From positions 245,190-309,189 of the forward strand of contig JAOTOL010001151.1 in NCBI GenBank assembly GCA_034440575.1: a DNA stretch of 64,000 nt. Direction: 5' to 3'. The notes under the pieces are model-generated. The model did not search any database. It was not told the origin of the DNA and saw only the letters and a list, made by a program, of their open reading frames with translations. Origin of the DNA: Imbricaverruca yamaguchii (lineage: Eukaryota > Arthropoda > Thecostraca > Neoverrucidae). A program made the position numbers and the translations under genes. Of this stretch, positions 42,601-54,833 are shown piece by piece; positions within the stretch are counted from its first letter, which is position 1, and every line of letters starts with the position of its first letter.

Positions 42601-44404
42601 GCATGACAGTTACGCTGGATCAATCGTACAGCTAAGTCAGCAAAGCGTGAGACAGTTACTAGGCCCACTTCGTGCGCTTACATGCTATAATCGGTGCCAG
42701 TTGTTCGGCATCGGCGCCACATGATACATGTGTGCCACAACCCAGCAGTACTCGCCCTTCAGTAGTCATGCTTCACCACTTGATCCTGTTCTGGATAAAT
42801 TCATAATTAAAGTCAAAGGCGCCCCCGAAAGCCCGTCTGGCGCATGACAACACACAATGCGTCCTCTCCTGGAGAAGGGCACCGACTCTCTCCACCAACA
42901 CATCCACATCGCACGGTGTTCAGTGTGAGCCAGCACGTGCGCACATGCAGTAGCGCCGGAGCAGCTCTGCAGCGGACACCGCCGAGGAGCACTCACTCTC
43001 GGCCTCCGGACAGCTGTCCAGCACCTTGTTGGGCAGCTTGGAGAGCACCTCGAGCGCCAGGGTGGGACAGCCGGCTCGGTAGTGCGCGTGCGCCGTGCTG
43101 AAGTACAGCTGCCGCTCGAGCGGCGTGATGGCGTCCACGTGGAACAACTGGCCCGAGCAGGGAACACCAGTGATAAATTAGTCGTGAAATAGGGTGGAAT
43201 GTGCCCCTTTCTGAACGCTCAATCGGCATCCTTCTCCAAGAAGTATCGACATTCCGCTTCTTGGAACCTACATCATCAGCTTGAGGTGCCTACACCATCA
43301 GCTCGAATTTGAGTCTGAGGCATCAAAAGCATTTTAAATGACAATAATTCCATGGCAAATTTCGACATCCTAATATTATCCTTTCGACATCTCATACCTC
43401 ACGAAAATCATTATTTTAACTCTGGGGAACACACACACACCAAACTGTAGATATGCAGATAAGGGGACTCTACGGATGGAGTCACAGGCACACCGACTCA
43501 TCTACAGATGTCGGTTTCGATCGACACTCGGCGAAATTGTGAACCAATTCCGCTTCCCATTCGTGTAAGTGAGAATGATTTACTCTCTACGGCTACACCT
43601 ACGGCAATAGACGCCTTATAGCATCACGGCCCAGCGCAGGTTTGAGATTGCACAGTGCTCGACTTCACTGTGCCGTGCATATCAGTACAACATCCGCAAA
43701 CAACGCCCCCACAATACCCACAGCCTGGATGTCAATGTACCTCACACTGCTCCGTGTCCTCCTGCGTGTGAAATTTTTGAAAAAAAGGGGGGAAAAAAAA
43801 CAACTAAAAAAAGTTAAATCGACCTCCCTGTCTATGGCTTTGTGGCATCCTTGCTTGCTAGCTGCTGATTATGGAACCAACATGAACTCAACTGAAGACA
43901 TCCTGATGGCCTTCAACAATTCAAATATGCCATAGTTGGGGTGCACTAATGACCTCTGATCAGAAATTTCCTAAACCGTATCACAGACCCTCTTCTGATT
44001 CAGATAGTCTACCCAGTATCCTGAAGCGCGGTATCTCCTGCACTCCTTAGTCATTATTCAGCAAGCGATGAAGCCCTGCACTGAATACAATATGCAGGCT
44101 TATCAAAGTTGCTCAGTATAAATTATTCCACTTTCTGAACACTCAATCGACATCCTTCTTCAGAAGTATCAGCATCCTGCTCATTGATATGAAGTATTTA
44201 TGTCTCCTTTGTAACAGTATCCTGTTTATAAATAGCATGTGTATGCCCTCAATATGGAATGGTGTTACACAAACATTTTCCAATGCAATTTGGTAAGGGA
44301 TGACCTATGTGATATGGGATACAATACCAATTCATAAATATTATTCCCCCTTTCCCCAAAACCTTTTTTTTTAAATTAAAGAAATTAAAAAAAAAAAAAA
44401 AGAA

Positions 44405-44445
<41 letters not shown>

Positions 44446-47400
44446 AAAAAAAAAAAAAAAATAAAAAAAAAAAAATTAATTTTTTATTTTCGACATCCTG
44501 CTATACTCATTTCGACATCTCACACCTAATGAAAAACCAATATTTTAACCCTGTCCTCCTGACACCAAGCGGTGAGCTGCTTATTGGGCGTACCATCAGT
44601 TCAGAGCTGGGTTGATGTTTTGAAGTCTTGGATTTGGAGGGGAAAATTCCTGGGCCATGAAACTTGAACAATTATCGTCCTGATGCTAACCTTCTTAACT
44701 TTCGAGTGAGTTCCTGACATCAAATGAGTTACAGTCCTTCCAAATAGCACTAATTTTTACCAACCCCAAAAACGTAAAATAACTTCTTGAAGGGAATACT
44801 GTTTCGAACTATGAAAAAAAGAACATGGTTATTACGAACAATAGTTGAAATTGTGCATTGCAGCAGATTGCTGCGTTGGAATCCGAGTACAGAGCAACAG
44901 CGTTGTGTACGCAGATCAATACCTGTTTATCTTCGTCGGCCAGGTCCTGGGAGCGGCAACTGCGTCGGTCCTGCGCCCCCTGTGCCTTGCACTGCTTAAT
45001 GATCAGCGGGTGAGTCCGCAGATACACGTAGAAGTTGAACACGGTCGGACTTGCTGCAAACACACAAGAACATCAAAGAAGTAAGTAAAGTTGGCTGTCG
45101 GCACATGTGCATGACATGTAACAGCAGGGCAGGCAGGAGAAACCAAGCTAATTTTGGAACACTTGAAGCCAGACAGTGTTTCACTTGACACTATTAAGTT
45201 GATGTCGTTTTGCCTCCGGGTGCATCCGGATCGGGACTCGAAAAACTTTCACTTTCTGCACCGCTGCACCTGGCTGCAGCGCAGAGCTGCTGTGAAAAAC
45301 TATGCACTTCATCGCTCTTCCATTAATCATCGGGCTGAACGCCAACCATCGAACGAAAGATTCCACACAAAATATGCTAACAAAGATCAGGTGGCACGCG
45401 GTGCGGGCAGCCCTAAGCACCATTAGCACCATTAGCACCACCACATTATGATCCCAACCAGGGGACGAATGAGGCACTATCGCTCAGTTCGTTCAAGCGT
45501 TGGGTTATCAGACCGTCAGATGCATTATCAGGACATAACAATGTTCATCACACTGGACCCAAAACAAATAATCTGATGCTAACTATAGGAGCTAACGCCA
45601 GACTGCACACTCACTGCCGTAGTAGGTCTGTGCATCCTCCTCATCGTACTCGGTGTGTTGGGTGCCCACGTTGACTTTGAGCAGGGTGTTGAGGCTGGAC
45701 GAGTAATCCTTCTGGATCCAGTACGCCATTGAGCGGAGGAAGGGGTCCGGGTGTGCCCCCGTGAGGTCCACGACGCCCTCCTCAGATATGCCGAGAATCT
45801 CCTGCGGTGAACAGACCAGTCACGGCTAGTCAGTGTCTGGTGTACATCATCTCCTACAGCAGGTACACCGACCACGGCTGGCCGGAGTCTGGTGTACAAC
45901 ATCATCTCCTACAACAGGTACACCGGTCACGCCTGGCCGTGTCTGGTGTACAATATCATCTCCTACATCAGGTATAACGACCACGGCTGGCCAGAGTCTG
46001 GTGTACAACATCATCTACAGCAGGCACACCGGCCACGCCTTGCCGTGTCTGGTGTACAATATCATCTCCTACATCAGGTATAACGACCACGGCTGGCCAG
46101 AGTCTGGTGTACAACATCATCTACAACAGGCACACCGGTCACGCCTGGCCGTGTCTGGTGTACAATATCATCTCCTACATCAGGTATAACGACCACGGCT
46201 GGCCAGAGTCTGGTGTACAACATCATCTACAACAGGCACACCGGTCACGCCTGGCCGTGTCTGGTGTACAAAATCATCTACAGCAGGTACACTGGTCACG
46301 GCTGGTCAGTGTCTGGTATACAACATCATCTACGGCAGGTGCACCGGCTACGGCTCAGCCGAGAGGACTGACGAGACCCAACCCACCTTGTTGAGCAGCC
46401 GACTCAGACTGGGCGGACACGTGTCGCGCTCCCCGTCGTACAGCCGACACACCAGCATGGCCAGCTGCAGGTCGTGCAGCTTGCTCAGGATCACCTCGAC
46501 ACAGTCGGACAGCGAGTCAGCCAGCAGGAACAGCGCGGCCGCCGACACAAACTTCTGCTTGCTCAGACACTGGTAGGCGTTCTTCTTGGCGGCGCGCTGA
46601 GCCTCCTGGCAGCTGAAGTCCTTGCTGAAGAAGTGATATCGCCGATCGTCGCGCATCTGCCTGTACAGCGCCGCGATCACTGTCCGCTTTCGCATGGCGA
46701 AGTAGTAGAGGGAAGCGTCCATGGGATCCTTGGTGCGCTGGTACGCCGTCTTGGCGATCTGCGGACAGAGATACTTCGGTTCACGGCACAGCGGAAGGGG
46801 CGACTACTTCTTATTACAAACGGAGACAACAATCGGAGACGTCAATTTCTCGGTACCTTCCAGTGGCGTAGCATCTCAATTTCAGGCCATACTGGAGAGC
46901 AATTGTAATCTGAAGGATTCCTTGGCATTACACCTGGAAGCAGTTCTTCATTATAATGGTAAAGCGGCAGTTAAATATATCAGCTCGTTGCTCGTTGCTG
47001 TATTCGTTGGTGAAGCCCTGTAATCACGCGCATCCAGCAGGTGACCTGACCTGACCTGGTGTGACTGACCTGCTCGACGAGCCGCTTCAGGTGGCTGTAG
47101 TTCCGCACCCACCAGCCGGCGCCCAGCTGCTGTAGCTCTCGCCAGTTGCACTCACCACGCGCCACCGACGGCACCAGCTGCACCAGTTCCTCCTGACTCT
47201 CAGAGTGGAAGCCCCACACCACGTACGACGAGCTGCCGACAGTGGCACAATGAACATAAACACGCATACCGACTGCGCCGACACTACCGAACGCCAGTCA
47301 ACAATATTGGCGCGGCCAAACTGAAGCCGCGGCGGATATAATGCTGCGAGAATTTGCAGTCACGTGGGCTGAATGTAGAAAGTTGAACGAGTTCGTCGTG

Positions 47401-50400
47401 GTACTCATTGACTTTTAGAAAGTGAAAAATCGTTTTCACGTAAAAATTCCCGGTTCATTGATCGGAACACAGTTAAACAGCAGACTCAAGCTATTGCCTA
47501 TGATACAGTCTTGTAGTCATCCCAGATATACCCATTTGAAAATCCGTGGTACTCCTCCCGGGTAAAGCAGGGTGCTTGACCCAGTAATATACAATTACAA
47601 CTCCTCTTCATATCCCCAGCTACACCACACATGCACTAGAGCACTTCACCAGCTACACCGCACGAGATATTGCATCACCAGTAACATCACACCTAGCAGT
47701 ACATCACACCATCAAATGGCTAGCTTCATGACGTCTCAGATTCACAGCTTCATCAGACTTAGTGACATTCAGTCAGCGCGATAGATCCTGAGATCGGATC
47801 ATCATGCCGGATTTCTCAGATCGGGTCAGCACTTACGTGAGACCCTGAGAGTTCAGCTCGGCCTTCTCCTTGGGTGGCAGGCACTTGGAGAGGTAGGTGA
47901 AGTTTCTCATGGCCAGAACAAACCGCAGTCCACAGTCGTCCACGGAGTCTGTCGACGGCCAACCGTCTGTTACTGGATAGCATGTGGTACTGGCATAGGT
48001 ACTGGACCAACGCTCTGTCACTGGATAACATGTGGTGCTGGTATGGGTGTTGAACCAACGTTCTATCATCGGATAGCATGTGACTGCTGTAAAGCTGACT
48101 GCTATGAAATGTCAGGATGTTAGGGAGCATATCTCAGCCAAACACACCGTGGTACATCCAGTGTTTTCATATTGGGTGTTGGGATGGAGACTGGATCAAG
48201 CACAGTAGTTGAGTACGAACCACCTCATTTGGTCATCTTGCGGTCAATGGTCTATAAATTTACAAGGACGAACATTTGTACTGCTGATGACGGTAGGATC
48301 CGCTGACCGCCCTCATCTCCTGGAATCCTATTCTTCGTTCCAATCCAGTCCCGCAAAAAACACCTGATCTCACTACATCCGTTCAGTTCCACCGTATCCG
48401 TCCAGTTCAAACACCCGCTCACGGTCACAGCCCCTGATCAGCTGCTGGGCGGGATCCGAACCTGGACTGGGGGATGTGAGCTTCGACAGACACGGTACCG
48501 AGATTGGGGCCGGTGTGTTCGTGATCCCTTAAAGGGTGGATTCAGACACGGTACAGATACTGGGGAGCGCGTGATTCGCTGGGGTGTTTGTTTGTTTATT
48601 GGTTGGTTCACGACACACTTTATGCACACTCACGGCTAATGGCGCCGCCCACACTGTTTCGCAGGTGGGCCGCGGGATTGGGAAATGTCCTGGGTGGCGC
48701 TAGAGTCGAACCCGGGACCTTTAGTACCCATAGCCCGACACCTTAACCATTCGGCCATCCCCGCCCCTTCGCTGGGGTGAGACACGGTACCGAGATTGGG
48801 GCCGGTGGGTTTGTGCTCGCTGGCGGCGTCGTCGGACGAGTCGTCGAAGTGGTCGGCCAGGTCGGCGTCCACCGAGGCCACCGTGTCGGCCAGCGCTATC
48901 AGGTACAGCTGGTCGATCGACGTCAGGTCCGGCAGGTGGCAGTGGGTCAGCAGCTGGGTCAGCATCCGCGACTGCAACGCGATCGGGTCACGTCGAGTCA
49001 GGTCAGGCCATGCCAGCTGATAGGATCTGCGGCAGCAACCAAGTCGGGTCCGATTACGTAATGGCGCATGGGTCAGTAGCCAGGTTAGCACGGTCGATAT
49101 AAACCGAACCAGACCAAATCAAATCGCCTTAGATTAGGTCAGATTGCAGAAGCAGGTAACACATTTCCATTATCGCACGCCTGAAAGTACATCACACTGG
49201 AGTATGCCATGCATGCTTTGTATGATCTCTATGTACGTGACCCAACCAGAGGTAACATTACAAATATAGTCTGGTGGTGCAATCTGATCCGACATCATCC
49301 TCAGCCACGTCAAGTGGCAGCATTCTGTAAAATACACCAGCCACAGGAAGCCGCACCCAAGACGGCAGTGCAGTGTTAAAATAATGATTTCTCATTAGGT
49401 GTTTAACGTCTATTTGCATTGTGCAGAGCGCTGATTTTGAAAATTGACAAATGTTGTACTCGAAACGCCAATACCCAAATACAACTATGCATGTCGCTTG
49501 CTGAAATAATTTACTAGCTATCTAATGAAACAAAGAAAACAATACGGTCAATCGGGAACCTAGACAGAAAATCCGCTAAGGCTTAAATGCTCTCTTCTCT
49601 TCAATAATCAAGGTGTAAAACACGGTATCCCGATGAAATATACAAATATATACGCATATGTGAGTGTACGTGTGTACGTGTGAAATATACGATTCTTGGA
49701 GGATACATAATGGTGTACTTTTCGCATGCTGAGGTCAATCATTTGCTTAGCTTAGCAGTAGAGATCATTGCCCTGTCGATTACGTAGCCGCTTTGTTCGA
49801 ATGTTCCAGAACATGAAGCATGGACGCTTGTAGTACACTGGTCGGTTATGGAACCGTTTGTTCAAGAATACTCTCGAAAACAGGGAAGCTTCAGCGGTCT
49901 GCGTTTCGGCTGGACAGCGGTGCGGCAAGTTTGTGTGTAATGTCCGCTGAACACGGTGGAAGGGCAAGCTGGCCGTCTGGAGGCTGGGTTTTGTGTGGTG
50001 TCTGGACAGGCTGACCGTCTGGTGGCTGGGTTTTGTGTGGTGTCTGGCCGGGCTGACCGTCTGGTGGCTGGGTTTTGTGTGGTGTCTGGCCAGGCTGACC
50101 GTCTGGTGGCTGGGTTTTGTGTGGTGTCTGGCCAGGCTGGCCGTCTGGTGGCTGGGTTTTGTGTGGTGTCTGGCCAGGCTGGCCGTCTGGTGGCTGGGTT
50201 TTGTGTGGTGTCTGGCCGGGCTGGCCGTCTGGTGGCTGGGTTTTGTGTGGTGTCTGGCCGGGCTGGTCGTCTGGTGGCTGGGTTTTGTGTGGTGTCTGGC
50301 CGGGCTGGTCGTCTGGTGGCTGGGTTTTGTGTGGTGTCTGGCCGGGCTGGTCGTCTGGTGGCTGGGTTTTGTGTGGTGTCTGGCCAGGCTGGCCGTCTGG

Positions 50401-53400
50401 TGGCTGGGTTTTGTGTGGTGTCTGGCCAGGCTGGCCGTCTGGTGGCTGGGTTTTGTGTGGTGTCTGGCCAGGCTGATCGTCTGGTGGCTGGGTTTTGTGT
50501 AGTGTCTGGCCAGGCTGGCCGTCTGGTGGCTGGGTTTTGTGTGGTGTCTGGCCGGTTGCTGGCCGCGTCTGGTGGCTGGGTTTTGTGTGTGTCTGGCCAG
50601 GCTGATCGTCTGGTGGCTGGGTTTTGTGTGGTGTCTGGCCAGGCTGACCGTCTGGTGGCTGGGTTTTGTGTCGTATCTGGCCGAGCCGTACCGGACACGA
50701 CGCAAACGGCACCGTGCTGCGCTGCGCTGACAGGCCGAGAGTTCGAAAAAAATGAAAAGGTGGAAAAGAAGAGTGGGATAGTCATCGCATGACAGCTCAG
50801 CGCTAGGCTAGTTAACTAGTTATTTTGGCTTCAGGACACACCCATTGTAAGGATAGGAGGCTACTATGAAACAAGGGAGCAATGCCATGCACACTGCCTA
50901 CAGAACCGCTCATCAGCCATCCGCACCATTGTCTCCATTCTAACCGGCTGCCCTTCTTGGAGTTTAGGGGCGCATCGACTGCATCGGTCATGCAGCAACC
51001 TGCTGCCTTTTACCAGTGTCCAGTCTCCACATGACATGTACGATGATGTTGGCGCCAACTCAAATGACTATAAGTCTCAGCCCATGTAGGCTCCCATGCT
51101 TGATTAATTGATTGATTGTTTGGGCTTAAGGGCGCATCAACTGCTACTGGTTATGTAGCGCCCATAGGCTCCCATGCATAGCTCCCAAACTGACAGGGCT
51201 GACCCACCAGCTACCCGCCCCGTACCTGACAGGAGGTGAAGGCGCCGCCGCGGCACCCACCTCACGCGGTCCGAAGTGGCTCAGGCCGGCCGGCTCCGGC
51301 GAGGCCGACTTGCGCCGCTTCTTGGGCGTGGCGCCAATGATGTCCTCGAGCGTGGCCTCACCGTCGTCCGTTTTGAAGAGGTCGTCGTAGGTCTGTGACC
51401 GGACGGACGGACGGGCAGATGACAACTGACCGGAACGCAAACAGCACCAGCGATGGAACCGCTGACTTGGTCACTACTCGGTAACCAGGCAAGTGGTCAG
51501 TGACTGGACCAGTGGCCAGGTCAGTGATACTGATTGAAGCATACCTTCCGATTATGTACAGCAACCCTTCACAACCTGGTCACACGACATCAGTGCGACA
51601 CAAGCAAAATGTGAAGGCATCAGACGTTACCACGATAACTACAGCACGGAGCGACTCATATTCAACACTACACAGCAGCTCACCTGCGTTCCGGTAATGA
51701 GGGCACATTATGCTGAAGTGGTCTATTTCACTCGAATAGGTACAAACTTATGTAATCGGCAGAGGGCGAGACAGTGTGAGGCCAATGAAAACAAAAACAA
51801 AAACATTATTGCTAGGAAGTAAATATTCCCAGTAATTAAAACCCAGTTATTTTTCCACGACCATGGTCTCCTCACAACTATGCTCTTTAGCTTGCCTCAT
51901 TAACCTGTACCGGCTTCACTTAACCATATTTCCACAGGTTGCATCTCACTGTCCTACCTCAGATCTCATCTCGCTGTCTTGTCCCAGCCAGCATCCCCCA
52001 CTCGCCGTCCCGCCCCAGTCAGTAGCCCTACTTCGCTGACCTGTCCTAATCAGCAGCCCCACCTTTTTGTCCTACCCCAGATCCCACCTTGCTGTCCTGT
52101 CCCAATCAGCAGCCACACCTCGCTGTCCTGCCTCAAATCCTACCTCTCATTCTGTCCCAGTCAGCAGGCCTACCTCACTGTCCCGCCTCAGTCAGAAGCC
52201 CTACGTCTGTCCTGGCCCAACCAGCAGCCACACCTCTCTGTCTCGCCCTAGATCCCACATCGCTGTTCTGTCCCAGTCAGCAGGCCTACCTCACTGTCCA
52301 GCCTCAGTCAGAAGCCCTACGTCGCTGTCCTGGCCCAACCAGCAGCCACACCTCTCTGTCTCGCCCTAGCTCCCACATCGCTGTTCTGTCCCGGTCAGCA
52401 GGCCTACCTCGCTGTCCTGCTCCAGGCCGGGCGCCGACACGCCTCGTCGGTCCCTGTCGGCGGCCAGCAGCATCCAGAGTGGCAGCGGAGGCACCGAGTC
52501 GATCTCCTCATAGTCGGGCCGGATATCTTCCGTCTGCTGTCGCTCCAGTGGACTCCCTGCAGACCAGGCGCTGCAGTGAATCGTGTGCAATACAGCACAG
52601 ACACACGTACACGCATAAGGACGAGCCAGAACCAGCCACTCGCGAGTGCAAACATCACCGGTGCCACACGCCAATCAATATCCCGGCGGTGGGCAGGTTA
52701 GCTCCCGATGACGTACGACAATGCCGCTGGCGCCATGAGACACTATGTTGACCAGAGTGCGACATCTTCCTTTTTATGAGGTGTGCATCCTGAAGTTGAA
52801 TGATGCTATGAACATATTTGTGTTGCTTGGCGTCTGCTGCAACGCTGCTGCAACGCCGCTTGGCGTCTGCTGTCACATCGCCAAGTCAGTGGAAAACCAG
52901 CAAGTGCACCGGGGACATCGAGGCGGTACCCACGGTGTCAGGGGAGGAGCATCAGGGCACCACCTCATCGGCACCGATGAGGCATCAGGATGCACCAAAG
53001 GGGGGCATCATGATGGAACCGACGGTATCACTTGCCTGGCTGCAGTGAGACGGACATGCCGCGGCTACGCGCCATTTTCTCGATCATGTCCGGGTCGTCG
53101 ATGTCGACGTCAGCGGCAGACTCCAAGCGGGTCTGCCTCGACAAACTCCTGACAGACGTGTCACAGGTTAACGTCGGTTGGTTATTTGGGCTTAGGGGCG
53201 CTTCGACTGCTTCGGTCATACAGCGCCCATTCACAGGTTAACGTCATCATGTGCGCTATGTCCAACACATTTGACAACGCTGCCACCGGCCACTTCTGCA
53301 GTAGTATGGCTGTCTCGCCCTTGCAACGGCGCGGATGTGTCAGCATGTCGCCAAGCCGAATACGTTGAAACCTTTCCGGGTTGGTGAAACTGAAGCCTAC

Positions 53401-54763
53401 ATCCGAACACCTGACATAGCTGACTGGCCACCTAAATAATCCAACGAAGAATGGCTCTTAAGTGCTCCTGGGTTTTAGACATTGCGTGAGACGAAATGTA
53501 CGACCCTAAATATGCCAGGAGGTGCTGAGTTTACATCAAAAGTAGCGTTAGGGACTATGCTATATTACTCAACGTGTCGGCCAGGGGCCATCGTCAGGAG
53601 TGTCTGCCGCCATCACTCCTGAAGATGGCCCCTGGCCGAAACGTTGAGAAATATAGCATAGTCCCTAACGCTACTTTTGATGTAAACTCAGCACCTCCTG
53701 GTATATTGAGGGTCGTACATTTCGTCTCACGCAACACCTAAATAATCGATCATACGCGATTCGCCGCCTGGCGAACTGACCCGCCACTCACCAGATGGCC
53801 CACCTCACGTATCTGGCCATGTCAGCGAGCACAGACAACCTGGCCAACCGCCAGCCAGCTGACCCACCTGACATATCTGACGATGTGCGCCAGGATGGCC
53901 TTGACGCGCTTGACCTTGCCGCAGTTGAGCAGCTCCATCAGCTGCTTGGGGTGGTACTGCGGCAGCACGGGGAACGCGATCCGACTCGCCACGAACAGGC
54001 CGTAGTTGGGCATGTAGTCCTGCACCGCCTGACGCGCCGGCTCGGCAGCGCGCGACTTGAGCAGGTCCAGGTTGGCCAGCGACGACACCGACATGATGCG
54101 CTTCTTCATCGAGTCCGAGGCGTAGGTGAAGAGCTGCTGGTCGGTGAGGTTGCGCGCCTGCACGTAGTCGTCGGTGAGCGGCTGTGGGTCGCCGCCGGCG
54201 CGCCGCGACAGGCTCAGCGGCGGCATCTTCCACTGGCTGTACACGTGCATCTCGTTGTCCATGCCGACGATCAGCACGCCGTCGCGCACCCAGCCCATCT
54301 GCATGGGCAGCGGCGGCAGGCCGTCGGCCGACTCCAGCTTCACCTGGCGGATCTTCATCCACCTGCGGCCGTCAGCCGGCCGTCAGCGAGGGAGCGCACG
54401 GACAGACCGGACGGATGGACGGACGAGAGATCGCTACATGACGAAAGGGATGCGCTCACAGCATGGGGATCAGAACGGGCAGAACACCTGTCAACTGACC
54501 GCAACTGGACTCTCTTGGCAGCCATGTTGTATCAAATTTCAGCGGAAGTATGGGTTTTTCAGAGCAAATACAGGAAAGTTCTGCAATTCGGCAAATTACA
54601 CCAGAATTTCAGATGCGCGCGCTGCGTTCGGCAGACGAATCGAATTCAGTGCGCCAAATTTCGACTTTCGACATGAAAAAAAAAAATTTCAGATTCATAC
54701 ACTAATGCTTCTAGTTCTACTTCATTCAGAACTATTCTCAGTATACATACATATGTAAAAGAA

Positions 54764-54833
<70 letters not shown>

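Noticed and set aside
49752..50792. Very long overlapping open frames on both strands (about 280-317 codons)
   Set aside because: They follow from a stop-free 42-bp repeat unit; all frames are open, composition is purely repetitive, and there is no start context or homology.
53482..53734. Transcription terminator or simple MITE
   Set aside because: Arms are far too long for a terminator, and the 13-bp target duplication and CUGANGA/GAAA cores fit a Penelope/retrozyme-type element better than a 2-8 bp-duplicating MITE.
54768..54831. TATA promoter
   Set aside because: A pure TA microsatellite inside an intron, without initiator or downstream elements.
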